Positions 1 to 11,686 of a stretch of DNA of 64,000 bases are shown piece after piece. The notes beneath the pieces are model-generated. The model was given only the letters and a program-made list of their open reading frames with translations. It had not been told where the DNA came from and did not search any database. Position 1 is the stretch's first letter, and every line of letters begins with the position of its first letter. The DNA lies in NCBI GenBank assembly GCA_030848705.1, contig CM061238.1, positions 26,876,655-26,940,654 of the forward strand. Direction: 5' to 3'. Origin of the DNA: Heracleum sosnowskyi (taxonomy: Eukaryota; Streptophyta; Magnoliopsida; Apiales; Apiaceae). The position numbers and the translations under genes are program-made.

Positions 1-41
1 TATAACTCTTAACACTCTCATATCCAAGTTTATAACTTAAC

Positions 42-53
42 GCTCTGATACCA
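42..53 (-). other. Primer-binding site of gypsy element A
   Basis: The reverse strand reads TGGTATCAGAGC, the usual match to the 3' end of plant initiator tRNA-Met. It starts four bases inside the LTR end at position 58. This places the internal region of the element to the left of the window and fixes the element on the minus strand. Confidence 0.85.
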
Positions 54-57
54 TTTC

Positions 58-3000
58 TGTAACACCCCCAGATCCGGGGTCAGGAATCTGGGTTGTCACG
101 CTCCATCAATGATACAATACCTGCATTACTTACAACATTGTTATAATACAACTCCAAAGACCCCAATCACTTACGCACACACACACAAGTTATAGCCTTG
201 GAAATGAGCAACAATAATCAAAATTTGTTATTACAATCCAAATGAACTATCCCGGATCTCATCTATTATTTACAACATCTACCTGAAGTTACAATAATAG
301 ACCTCACAATTCTACACAAGGTTTAGTAATACAAACCCACTCAAAATAATTCTCACTAATTCAAGCTGCAACTATTCTGCTCACACCGACAGTATCCATC
401 CTGCATCAACTAACTCCAGGGTGGTCTCTCCATTCCCTTGCTCTTGTAACACGAGGTGGATTCGGCAATGTTTTCCTCATGCTGAAATATTTAATAAAGC
501 AAGAATGAGCTAATAGTGCTCAGCAAGAAATCTATCCCAGTTTAAATCTTTAAACCTTTTTGGAAGATAATCCATATGGGATCAAAGTTTTTAACACTAC
601 TAGGGTCTAAACCCAAAATAGTATACCGTTCAAAATACCGTATGACTTATAATCATACTTATATACTCTTCGTAATCATTTGGAAATCCTTGGTATCAGT
701 ATGATAAACCAAGTCTCAAACATATCTTTTTAAAATAGATATTAATATTGGAATCAAGGCTTAAAGCCTATCCATTGATTCAAAATACTATACAGTTCAA
801 TATACTATATATCTTAAATACCTTCTCAACATATATACAGTTCGAAAATATCTTTATAACCACATGCTATGCATTAAACGAATAAGAGACTAGTATAACA
901 TAAAGGATGAAGTTACGAGGAAAATTAATATAATGTTTCCGTAACCCAAAATCCACTTATGCATATATAATCTGAGTAAGTTTTTATCAGAGTCATAACT
1001 CCTAAAATAAAAGATGAAGTTACAAGGATTTATTTCAACTTCATTTTCTTTGAACACTTTTCGACCCCCTGTCAACATGATCGGTTCTTCTCCCCAATAC
1101 ATGTTGCAGGAATATTCCAAAATGGGATGATGAACTAATACGGGAGTTGCTACCGCGCCCGCTGTACCAACCTTACTATGATCAGTAGCAGGTTGTACAA
1201 TAAAATATGTTTTCTACATGTAGATGGAAGAATCACGACGGCCTGACATTGTCTACCGCCTTCCAGGATCTCCCGGCCCATTTGGGGCAATAAAATGGAT
1301 GGGTCGGCGCAACTGGACCACTTACACCACTCCTAGTTCAGATGAAATCCATGACTCTGAAACGTAAAAATCGTCCTCCTTTCCCCAAGTGTAATACTTG
1401 TTGATACGACTCCACTAAGTAGTTATGTCTAGGTTGGAAAGGAAGATTCTCCAATATTTCTCAAGCTATTGCTTGTTAATGGATATCAACTTTTTCCATG
1501 AATTTACCCCTCGAGCGTTGAGGTAGTAACACAATATTTGACTTGCAGCAATTAAATTGCTCCGAGAAAATATCTGTCCCCTGACAGTTTTGAGTTGAGA
1601 GTTTAAAATGAGTAGCAGTCACTTAAATCAGGTTTCCCATATTTTTGATAGTTGAGCGAGCATTTAAATCCTCTTAAAAGACAGATTCAAATGGAAAAAC
1701 AGTGTTTTGGGAACCTCTTTTTGATTTAAAATAATTAATAATACAGCTTAGAGTATCCTTCATAATTATTGAAGGTCGAGGATAAACTTTAAATAAGATT
1801 TCTCATTTTTAAAACATTCTAAAAGTATTCAATCAATAATCGAATAATATTTATTAAATAAGTAAACCTTAAACGAATATTCGAAAATAATATTCATTAA
1901 GTAAATAATGATTAAATGAATATTCAAAAAAATAATATTCATTAATTAAATAAACCTCAAATAAATATTCAAACATAATATTCATTAAATAAATAAACCT
2001 CAAATGAATATTCAAAATACTATTCATTAAATAAATAAACCTCGAATGAATATTCAAAATAATATTCATTAAATAAATAACCTCGAATGAATATTCAAAA
2101 TAATATTCGTTAAATAAATAAACCTTAAATGAATATTTGAAAATAATATTCATTAAATAAGTAATTAATCCTCGAATAACCGTACCCGATATCTTTATCG
2201 GAAAATAACCTTTATCGGAAAATTGTCTTTAACATATACAAAAATATAATCACTTCTGATCTTTAAAGAAAATCACACGCCCTTATCCTAGGGCACTATA
2301 AAAACCTGGCTTCTAACTAATATCCCATATTTAGCTTAGAAGCCCATAATTAAATCATAAAGCAAGTATCGCAATATACTTTCGAAAACAGTTATGCCTT
2401 CCATTAGCATATATAACTGAAATAGTATTCAAATAGTATTGCTCGACTGAGATAATACTTAAATAACATTACTTGAAAGATATAGTAAGCAAATATTATT
2501 CCTCGAATGATATCATACTCAGATAACAATCCTCAACATATATAGTATTTTGCCGATGGAATCCCTCCGGGTTTCCACGGCTATCTACATATCTCGAAAT
2601 ACCGACTCTCGATTTAGAGTCGAAAACAATGAATATGCTCTTATATATAGAGCTACAAGGTATATCGGTTCATAAGTACATTATCTCAAAGCTCGTATAA
2701 TATCCAAAAGTCAAATTCTATTTAACACGATATAATCATTTACCTCAAACTATACAACGCTATACATGGCAAAAGCAGTATTATATAACTGATACTTCAA
2801 AGTATGGATTTAGAAAACTTGCCTGGAAATCCCGAAGTAGCAATAAGTCTCAGGTTGGTCCAGTAATCTAGAATCAACACAAGGTTCAAGATTAATAACT
2901 TAAACGCTTTCACCATACTAAGTATATACTATCTCAAGTACAAGTCCATTTTCAAGTTAACTCCTTAAGAACTTCTACTCGAGCATGCTCGCTCACGCAT

Positions 3001-4746
3001 TTTTATAAAATTGAGATTTAATCCTTTTAGCACGAAATCTTTTTCAGGGTCTTCCTAAATATACCTAGCATGTTATCACAAAGTTTCACATTTTATTATG
3101 ACCTCTAAGTGGTTCGATCATAACCTCAAAGTTGACTAAGTGGTTCGGTTTGGTTTTACGAACGCCTTACACTAAAACACATGTTTCTCCTAAACCGTAA
3201 ATCGAAACGATACGATTCTTTCGCTAAAATAAACTAGGAAACAGGGCCTACATGATCATGGTCAGAAACCTTATGTTTATGCCCTTTAAAGTAACCGTTA
3301 TTTCTGCCTAAACTATCTAAGGAAATTTCGGCATGGTAACGGCGCTTATACGCGATTCCCGTGTTTTTAAACACTTCAAACAACCACCAATCAACAATCA
3401 ACCAACCAAACCAACAACCATTATACTTCATCAACACATCCAAACAGCCGCTAAACATTATCATACACTAAATCAAGCTTCACAAAATCACTCATCCTCA
3501 AATCGAACATAAGATTCACGGATTTTAACGATAACACGAATAACGACTCTAATCATTATTTCAACCATAAAACTCATATAAACAAAAAGGGGCAGAGGTT
3601 TTTATACCTTCCTTAGAGCTTGAGTGACATTAACAATCACTTATAACCTCTAATCAAGCCTTGGGTGATCCTTGGAAAGCCTAGAGTTTAAGATCAAAGA
3701 AGTTAGTTCTTGAAATCACTATTCATCCTCATCTTGTAAAATCCATAACAAATCGAAAACTAAGAGTTTGGTGCTAAGATTTTTACCAGACCTTGTGCTC
3801 TTCATAAGATTGCTTTTGAGTTATAGATCATCAAATTTAAAGCTTCCTAGCTAGGGTTTTGAGCCCCATCTTTCCGCTGGACAGAAACTGGACAGATTGG
3901 GTTCTCCAACTTGGGGAAGAGATTTGGCTAGGCTACACTCCTTTGTTGACCATTAAATTTTGAAAGAATGTTATACAGGGAGTGGAGAAGCTATGGTTAA
4001 AATTTGGTGATTTTAGGACAAGTAGATTTGGAGTTATGATTTTTTCTTTTCTCCTTGTGCAAGCTGAGCAGAAATTTGGGAAGAAAAATGGGGGAGAGTT
4101 TTCTTGCTTTTGCCTTGGTTGACTTGATAGAAATGATGATATTTTGTATTTTAAAGTGGTGAGTCATGGCTTATTGCCTTGTCATTGGACACATGTCGGA
4201 CATGCATGAGTTTGGATAAAGTAGCTTTACTGGTTTGCTTTACTAGTTTGTTTCCTTTCACATGGATGATCCAAATGTTGCATTCCTTGTATTTATATTG
4301 TTACATGTTACTTCCATGCCTATATTTAATCCGGTAAGTGTCGCGTTGTTCCGTCACCGTTTAATCTCGTAGAATATTCGCATGGTTTCTTAAGTGTTCT
4401 ATCGAAGTAGTTTACCGTAAACGTTCTTGATATCACTAATTCTTTTATTAAATCCATATCCATGGAATTGATAATTTAATCCTCCAATATTTTCAAATAA
4501 TGATTAATCCGTCCGTTATTGGTGAAATTTCGGAGAAAACAGAAATGCTATTTTTTTGATTCTGACAGCTTTTGCATTCCTTCATTTACATCGTAGATCA
4601 CTAATACGACTTCAAAAGTTCATTATACCGTCCCGTACATAGGGTGGTCTGAAAATCTTTTTCGGTTCAGAAATTTACTATTCATCAGGATTTTACTATT
4701 CATCAATTTTTTTTTTTAACTAAGTCCAAAATTTGGGGTTATTACA
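58..4746 (-). mobile_element. 5' LTR of Ty3/gypsy element A (4.7 kb)
   Basis: On the plus strand the segment begins TGTAACACCCCCAGATCC and ends GGGGTTATTACA, so it has TG...CA termini. The same unit, with scattered differences, recurs as a complete solo LTR at 58049-62785. The adjacent primer site at 42-53 shows that this is the 5' LTR of a minus-strand element whose body lies outside the window. It has no coding content; short ORFs in it are repeat translations. It contains an AT-rich minisatellite (1869-2160) and stretches shared with the LTRs of gypsy B and gypsy G, so the three are related families. The bases after the LTR (TGAAG, 4747-4751) are the expected target duplication, but its partner is outside the window. 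Confidence 0.88.
1869..2160. repeat. AT-rich minisatellite inside LTR A
   Basis: About seven imperfect tandem copies of a roughly 42-bp unit. The core is AACCTCGAATGAATATTC followed by AAAATAATATTCATTAAAT. Each unit contains the near-palindrome GAATATTC...GAATATT. The 42-bp period is a multiple of three, so the array reads as a repetitive open frame on the minus strand; this is not a gene. Confidence 0.85.
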
Positions 4747-4855
4747 TGAAGTAAGTCTGATCTTCAGGATTTGCACTTCTGATGTCCAGAATGAGAACTT
4801 CCACCTCCGCATTGTCGTTGACTTCTAATCCGTCTTCAACTCCACAAAAGGTTTT

Positions 4856-6001
4856 TTAAGCCATCTCCCAGTCAATACCTTGCTTCTTTGCCAAATCCAT
4901 CATCTTCTTCTTCCTCACTTCAGCATACACCTTGAATCTTTTCAGCTTCTCACTCCTTAGAACTGCTTGGTGTCTTTGCTTTTCAGCTTGCCTGGTATCT
5001 CTTTCAGCTCTTTCAGCTTTTATTATCTCCAAGGCAACTTCTTCTTCCAGTGACAGAGAATTTGCTTCTTCTTCCATATCATCATCCAAGATAGGATGTT
5101 CTATTGGCTTTGGATAATATGGCTCATGCTCCCCTTGTAGCTCATGCATGATTTCAAATTCCTCCTCACTCTCCTCTTCTTGCACCATGTTCTCAATCCA
5201 GTACTGTCTAACCGGAATAGTTTCATTGGTTTCCCATCTTCCCCATCCATTTGCCTCCCATTCTCCAACTTTCTCCCCCTTAGTTGAGGAATCCTCGATG
5301 AAGTTATCCTCAGCATAAAAGTTCGTAGCAGGATCAGGTTGTTGATTTGATGGTCCGGGTTGTTGGTTTCTCAACATATTCCATATAGACTGTATGCCAT
5401 CACTTTGGTTCTCCATGAACTCAGTCATCTCCTTATTCATTTCATGCACAGAAGCTAGCTTCAGGTCAATGTCATCCAATCTCAGTTTGGTAGTCTTTTC
5501 AATTCCATCCAATCTCTGGTTCAGCTTAGACTCCACTCTAGAAAGGGTGTTCATTGCATCCTTTACCCTAGCTTTACCATCCCGGATAACCAGAACGTCT
5601 TCTGTCAAAGCTTCTTGACCTTGTTGTAGAGCATTCACTTCATTCATGAAACCATCTTTAAGCTCTTTGACATCTGTCCTCAAGTCGACTAGTTCTTCCA
5701 TTGCTTCCTTCTTCAAGGAGTCCACTGCTTGCTTAGTACTTGTTATAGTACCAGATGCACTGCCTAAGACCCGATTAGTTCTTCTAGAATCAGCCGCCGG
5801 CAAGTCAACATTCTCTTGAATAGACATTAAAGAAGCATTGGCTTGATCAGAGGAGATCCCTTGGTCAAAGGAAGGTCTCAGTGGAACCTTGAATAGTGGA
5901 TTTCCTTGCTTATCATGAACCGTCATCTCCTTGAGTGTGGATTGAACATGTATCTCTCTCTCAGTAGGTAATAGCAGATCATCAATATTTGGTAGGGTTA
6001 G
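4856..6001 (-). CDS. Coiled-coil protein of unknown function, 5' end cut off by an LTR
   Basis: An open frame of about 380 codons runs without a stop from the LTR boundary at 6001 to a TAA at 4856-4858. Any further upstream translation is LTR sequence, so the true start is missing. The protein has a hydrophilic N-terminal part, a long heptad-rich central region (LKKEAMEELVDLRTDVKELK and onward), a Gln/Pro-rich linker, an acidic stretch (EEESEEEFEI) and a basic C-terminal helix rich in Arg, Lys and Glu. I see no zinc knuckle, protease, reverse transcriptase or membrane segment. It could be an accessory ORF of an older retrotransposon or a host gene fragment; I do not recognise the family. Bases 4747-4855 between its stop and LTR A hold nothing recognisable. 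Confidence 0.55.
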   Translation of the reverse strand, partial: LTLPNIDDLLLPTEREIHVQSTLKEMTVHDKQGNPLFKVPLRPSFDQGISSDQANASLMSIQENVDLPAADSRRTNRVLGSASGTITSTKQAVDSLKKEAMEELVDLRTDVKELKDGFMNEVNALQQGQEALTEDVLVIRDGKARVKDAMNTLSRVESKLNQRLDGIEKTTKLRLDDIDLKLASVHEMNKEMTEFMENQSDGIQSIWNMLRNQQPGPSNQQPDPATNFYAEDNFIEDSSTKGEKVGEWEANGWGRWETNETIPVRQYWIENMVQEEESEEEFEIMHELQGEHEPYYPKPIEHPILDDDMEEEANSLSLEEEVALEIIKAERAERDTRQAEKQRHQAVLRSEKLKRFKVYAEVRKKKMMDLAKKQGIDWEMA

Positions 6002-9000
6002 TGTAACACCCCCAGATCCGGGGTCGGAGATCCGGGTTGTCACGTCCTCAATCCCAACAATATCACGTTGAACTTGAATCACAATAATAATAAACCACAT
6101 GTTGTGACCCCAAAATATAATCAACAACACTAATTATAGTCTCAGAGATGAATTGAAATAAGTATCGAGTCATTAATCCACAAGATAAAGTTATTACAAC
6201 CCAAAGTGATTACCGAATAAGTTACTTGTTTCTGGACATAGCCTTACTTAAGTCATACATATAAATAAGTCTAATACACAAAAGCTGATAACCTAACCGA
6301 CTGGTTATCCCCACCTCAGCCATGGCGGCTAGTATCTGTGCATGGTACTGACGGGCGTTTCCCACCCGCTTGCGAGTAGTGTGCCTCGGCCTGGCTATAT
6401 CTCCTATCTGTTGTTGTGTGATTTTATAAAACAAAGCAAGAGTGAGCAATAAAGCCCCACAATATAATCTATAATGAAATATGTACTATATCATATCATA
6501 ATACATATTCGCAAGATATAGGAAAATCTTTGCTATAACATAGACCAGTTCCCAATACACAACTCTTCAATCAAGCTAAATCAGGTATCTCATAGAAAAT
6601 ACCAGTTTTGAATATTTATCAACATACTGCCAACATTATCGGTAACTGAGCTCCTAGGCTTCCGTTACAATGTCGCAGGCACAATTCCAATTGGAAGATG
6701 GGGGCTATACAGGACAACACCTACGATAAGCGCTGATCAGTCGCTCTACCGCATTAAACACCTTTTCTACTAGTAGAAGGACGACTCCCCACTGGTTATC
6801 ACCCTGACCGCATCCGGGCCATTTATGCTATATGGGCACCTATTTCATTGCCGAGCATAGGGTCATACTGTTCAGGGCCTATTTCATCCCCAGTATGACA
6901 ATAAATTCCAGTCCCCAGATGAAAATCATCGTCACGGAAAACAGAAGTTAATCCTATTTTCCCCAAGTACCCAGTACTTGTCTCTCTTTTGAAAACATTT
7001 CTGGCCTACTTACTCCTGGGATAATAGAGGAGTAAGTTACCGGAAGGGGTTGACCACTGTCGTCCCACTTAGAATTTGGTAAGATTTCTCTTTAAAAGAT
7101 TTCGACCCGGGAGTCAGACTATTTGGAAATCCTTAAGGGTATTCTCGTCCCATTTGAGTAGTCAGCGAATATTTAAATCATCTCTTAAGATAGATTTAAA
7201 TTAAAATAATATTTGGGAATCCCTACTTTAATTAAAATAAATATTATAAAGGTCGGAAATATTCTTCATACTCATTGAAGGTCAAAGATGACTTTTTAAA
7301 CAATATACATCACTTTTAAATTAATTAAAAGAATAATAAACATTCAAATAATATTCATTAATTAATAATTGATTAATAATAATCAAAAGCTCAATAAATA
7401 ATTGATAATCAAATCTAAGTTAATATTTAAAATAAGATTCCTTGAATAATGAAATAATTGAATATATCTATTCAATATACTTATCAGAAAATAAACCTTA
7501 ATGGTCTAAAGAAAATATACGACTCCCGGTCTAAGCTTTAAAATACGATACACATGCTCTACTCTAAGAGCCTTCATAAAAACCCGGCTTATAACTGTCG
7601 AATCATATAGCTTATAAGCCAATCACAGTTCAAAAGATTTAAGTATCACAAGAATATAATATACATAACCGAAAGCACTTTTCATCACAACAACCGTAGA
7701 AAGTCATAGGTTTTGGAAACTTGCTTGGGAATCCTAAAGCAGTGGTAAACCTCGAAGTGGTCCGGTAATCTAAAATCAACACAAGGTTCAAGATTAATAA
7801 CTTAAACGCTTTCACCATAATAAGTATATACTATCTCAAGTAACAAGGTCATTTTCAAGTTAACTCCTTAAGAACTTCCACTCGTGCATGCTTGCTCACG
7901 CATTTTTTTTTATAAAATTGAGATTTAATCCTTTTAACACGAAATCTTTTTGAGGTTCTTCCTAAACGTACCTATCATGTTATCACAAAGTTTCATATTC
8001 CAATAAGTCGCTTAAGGGGTTTGATCATTGCCTCAAAGTTGGCTAAGTGGTATAGTTTGGTTTCTCGAAACATCCTTTATTAAAACACTTGTTTTTCCTA
8101 AACCGTAAATCGGATTCACATGATCTTTGTACCAAAATGAACCTTGAAACAAGACCTACACTATCATGGAAGTGGTGATCCTTGGACAGAAGTTACTAGG
8201 TTCGAATATTACAAGCAAAATAAGGTTAAGGAAAATCGGGCATTATAACGGCTATGTTTCAATGATTCCAAAGTTTAAGTCATAAACTTTACATGATCCA
8301 TCCAACCAAATCATCAAGTCAATTCTTCAACATCATTACTAATCCATAATCATCATCAACCAAGGTCAAAACCAACATATACTCATTTACCATTAAAACA
8401 ACATCAAACTTTCATCAAAATCAATCATTCATCCTTATGATCATACTAACTAAACCACACTTAAAACTAATCATATAAATCAAATTATAACCAAGGGTTT
8501 CAAGAGTTATACCTTCCTTGATGCTTTATATACTCTAAAAATAGCCTATAATCCTTCCTTGAGATTTAAACTATCCTTAACAAGCTTAATCTTTATGAAC
8601 AAAATGAAGAACACAAAAGATTACTATTCACTATTCACTCTCATCTTTGATCTAATATTCAAGAATGTTACAATCCATGGATGAAGCTAGGAATTAGAGC
8701 ATACCTTAGTCTAGGAATTAGGAAACTTTTGAATCCAACATCATGATTTATGGAAGCTTGGAAGATTGATTCTTGAAAAAGTGTCTTGGTTGTGTATTTT
8801 TGGGCCGAATGGTGTAGTTCTTCAAGGAGGGGAGTGGTTAGCTTGGTTCTTGACAATTTTCTTGATATTTTGTTGGTTAAACATGTGCTTAAAGTGATTT
8901 GCTAAGCTTGGTAGTTGATAATGTCATGGGGCTTATGTCATTCTTGCCATATGTCATCCTAAGAAGTGGTTCTTGAAAGTATCTTGCTTGGTGGAAAGGT

Positions 9001-9505
9001 TTGGTTTCACATGGATGATATAATTGTTGCATTCCTTGGATTAATCTTGTTACATGTTACTTCCATGCTTGTATTTAATCCTGTAAGTGTCGCGTTGTTC
9101 CGTCACCGCTTAATCTCGTAAAACGTTCGCAAGGTTTTCTTAAGTGTTCTATCAAAGTAGTTTACCGTAAACGTTCTTGATATCATAATACCTTTACTAA
9201 ATCCATATCCATGGAATTGATAATTTAAATCCTCCAATATTTTCAAATAATGATTAATCTATCAGTTATGGGTGAAATTTCGGAGAAAACAGAAAATGTT
9301 ATTCTTCTGATTCTGACAGCTTTTGCATTCAATCATTTACATAGTAGATCACTAATACGACTTTAAAAGTTCATTATACCGTCCCGTACATAGGGTGGTC
9401 TGAAAACTTTCTAAACGACAAAAGTTCCTATTCATCAGTGGTTTTTAACAAAAGTTACTATTCATCAGTGGTTCTTAAATAAGTACAAAATTTGGGGATA
9501 TTACA
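6002..9505 (-). mobile_element. 3' LTR of Ty3/gypsy element B (3.5 kb)
   Basis: The plus strand starts TGTAACACCCCCAGATCC and ends GGGGATATTACA. A purine-rich tract and a gypsy integrase C-terminus lie immediately to the right in minus orientation, so this is the 3' LTR of a minus-strand element inserted into the coiled-coil ORF. Its ends resemble LTR A, and a block around 7770-8200 is shared with LTR A, but the rest differs, so it is a separate subfamily. No genes are seen in it. The left flank GTTAG (5997-6001) should be the target duplication; its partner is lost because the element is truncated at about 19155. Confidence 0.88.
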
Positions 9506-9519
9506 GTCTCCCCTCCTTA
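9506..9519 (-). other. Polypurine tract of gypsy B
   Basis: The minus strand reads AAGGAGGGGAGAC directly before the LTR start TGTAATATCC, the standard position of the plus-strand primer in an LTR retrotransposon. Confidence 0.8.
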
Positions 9520-9538
9520 ACAGGATTCCGTCCCGGAA

Positions 9539-10074
9539 TCAGTTCGAAAATAACTGGGGATACTTCTCTAGCATTTCTCCTTCTAGTTCCCAAGTGGATT
9601 CTTCAACATTATGGTTCCTCCACAAAACTCTCACCAGCTTAACGACCTTATTTCTGAGTACTTGCTCCTTCCGGTCGATGATCTCTATAGGCTGCTCCAC
9701 GTAGGATAGGTCTGGTTGTATGTCTACCTGTTCGTATTCTACCACGTGTCTGGCGTCCGGATTGTATTTCCTTAACATGGATACGTGGAACACGTTGTGA
9801 ACTTGTTGCAGATTTGGGGGCAAGGCTAGCTCGTAAGCTACTTCCCCGATGCGTCTCAAGATCTCGAATGGTCCAATATACCTGGGGCTTAACTTCCCTT
9901 TCTTACCGAACCTCATCAATCCTTTCCACGGGGATACCTTTAACAACACTAGGTCCCCTGTCTCATATTCTCTATCCTTTTGTGCCAAATCGGCATACTT
10001 CTTCTGTCTATCTTGAGCTGCTACCACCTTCCTCTAATAAGATCTATGGTTTCCTTAGTCCTTTGGACCACTTC
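9539..10074 (-). pseudogene. Gypsy B integrase C-terminus with chromodomain
   Basis: This is the C-terminal part of a Ty3/gypsy polyprotein. It shows the post-catalytic integrase segment (DRQKKYADLAQKDREYETGD, then KLSPRYIGPFEI, then VHNVFHVSMLRKY) followed by a chromodomain-like end (KLVRVLWRNHNVEESTWE), which suggests the Tekay/Del chromovirus group. The catalytic half is the segment at 18169-19155, separated only by the Athila-like element. Across that insertion the frame is preserved, but a one-base slip near 10030 (reverse strand) puts a TAG in frame before the long open stretch. The gene is therefore disrupted twice, by the 8 kb insertion and by the frameshift. Confidence 0.85.
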
Positions 10075-10517
10075 GGGCCTGATAGAGTATATATTTATAT
10101 ATATTTTATATGATTTTATTCCTCATATTTATTATATTTTGTAGTTAATTGGATATTTATTTAATAAATTTTAATGTTTTATTGTAGGATGCAAGGAAAT
10201 CCTAAACTTGGAAGGATTGGAGAATAAAGAGCTTAATTTGGAAATTTATTAGAAGAAAATTCGGATTTGTTGGGCTGCCTGCACATAATTCACTGTTTGG
10301 GTCATATCTTGAGATCTAGAAGTCAGAATTGGACGATTTAACAGCCCACGCGAAGCTAATAAAAATATCTTTTATTCTAAAGTGGTCCAATTATCAAATT
10401 ACTTCAGGAACGTCCCAGAATTACTGAAGAAAAGTCAGCTACGAATTTTCCTTGTAAAACAGAATCAGTTTAGGAAACGTAATTGTACTTTCCTCAACGC
10501 ATTAAAATATTTGAGGA

Positions 10518-10529
10518 TATATATATAAA
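10518..10529 (+). promoter_or_regulatory. TATA box of the Athila-like 5' LTR
   Basis: TATATATATAAA lies about 440 bp into the LTR, where the U3/R promoter of such LTRs is expected. The 3' LTR has TATATATCTAAA at the matching place, so only the 5' copy keeps the uninterrupted motif. No transcript data are available. Confidence 0.5.
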
Positions 10530-10753
10530 CATCAGATCTGAGAGATACAGATATACAGAGATACATTGATATACATACATACATATCCATCCACCGGCAA
10601 GGAGAACAAAGAGACGGCTGATTACGAAGATCTAGTTTTCAACTTATCTTTGTATTCTTCTAATTAGGCGATACTTTGGATTCTCGTTTGTTTCTTCATA
10701 AACCCTAGCACTTTTATTTAGTATTCTAGACTTATTATTATCATGTTTTCATC

Positions 10754-10808
10754 AGAACCCACGATGATGAAAGGATCGATTATGAACTAATCGTCGTCGT
10801 GGGGTTCT
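10754..10808 (+). other. Long LTR hairpin, downstream of the TATA box
   Basis: AGAACCCACGATGATGA pairs with TCGTCGTCGTGGGGTTCT to give a 17-bp stem with one bulged G and two G-T wobbles around a loop of about 20 nt. The 3' LTR copy (17380-17434) keeps both arms unchanged and differs only in the loop. If transcription starts shortly after the TATA box, the hairpin sits in the 5' leader of the RNA. Confidence 0.6.
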
Positions 10809-11548
10809 AACGGATTTATTTATGGATTTTAGTAGTTAATTGTTTTAAAGATTTGTGTGTGATGGTTAATTGATATCCTAGTTTGGTTGTGCTTATTCTT
10901 CTTGGATGCGTAGCTAACATCTAAGTTGTATTGTTAATCTCTATTGATTGTGAAAGTGGATATAGAGGTTTAGAACTTGCCATGCTAGCATAGGTTTATG
11001 TATGTTTGTCATGCATGATTCGTAGGTGATTTTAACCATCTTACATGCCCTATGTAATCTGAATGGATAACTTGCTCGTTAAACCGTTATGTTTTCAAAT
11101 CTTATAGACATATAGGGTCTAAGCATAATTGGTGTTTGCTCAACTTCTATCTCTTTTGTGGATGTTTGAGTGGTTTGGTAAACGTATACTGAAAGGTAGC
11201 GTGTACTGATTTCGTGTTGTCCGATTAGTTGTCACAACCGTCACATACATTGATTAAAGACATAAACTCTGAATGAAGTATTTAATGAAGTTATAATCCC
11301 ATGTTTTATTCTCATAAGTAATTCAACAGCAATCTCTTTAGACAATTATAATCTTGTTAAGTTGATTAGTTAATTTAGTTAATCAAAACACAAATTTGTT
11401 ACTTGTCTTAGAATTGAACAATAGCCATACATTGTTGCATAAGTGCATAACTATAGTAACCAAAGCAGTCTCTGTGGGAACGAACTCTACTTTTTCATAT
11501 ATTACTTGTGACCGCGTACGCTTGCGTGATTTTGTGCGAACAAGTTTT

Positions 11549-11566
11549 TGGCGCCGCTGTCGGGGA
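11549..11566 (+). other. Primer-binding site of the Athila-like element
   Basis: TGGCGCCGCTGTCGGGGA lies six bases after the 5' LTR. This TGGCGCC...GGGGA type is the usual site in Athila elements (tRNA-Asp is commonly cited as the primer) and differs from the Met-type sites of every other element in this window. Confidence 0.8.
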
Positions 11567-11686
11567 CTCGGTGTTATATATATAGTTTATGTGCTTATCA
11601 TCAGTGGTCGTTAACGTTCACTGACTCAGATTATTCTCATCAATTTTACTTTGTTTGGTGAGTTTCAGGTACTCTAGTGAGCGTGT

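Larger units (their letters stand above)
10080..11542 (+). repeat. 5' LTR of the Athila-like element
   Basis: TG...CA bounded, 1463 bp, matching 16706-18168. It contains a strong TATA motif (10518-10529) and a long hairpin (10754-10808). The primer site follows six bases after its end. Confidence 0.93.

Noticed and set aside
1869..2153. 94-residue open frame with repeated YLMNIILNIHSRF words, and its counterpart at 59868-60104
   Set aside because: These are translations of the 42-bp minisatellite inside the LTRs.
1869..2160. Regularly spaced repeats resembling a CRISPR array
   Set aside because: Units are directly adjacent without unique spacers, and the context is a plant retrotransposon LTR.
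3234..3464. 76-residue minus-strand open frame with a near copy at 61057-61260
   Set aside because: Conserved only because both are copies of the same LTR; it has differences without frame constraint and no recognisable domain.
11396..11614. Open frame across the Athila-like LTR and primer site (copy at 18022-18216)
   Set aside because: It spans LTR and primer-binding sequence and has no domain; it is repeated in both LTRs.
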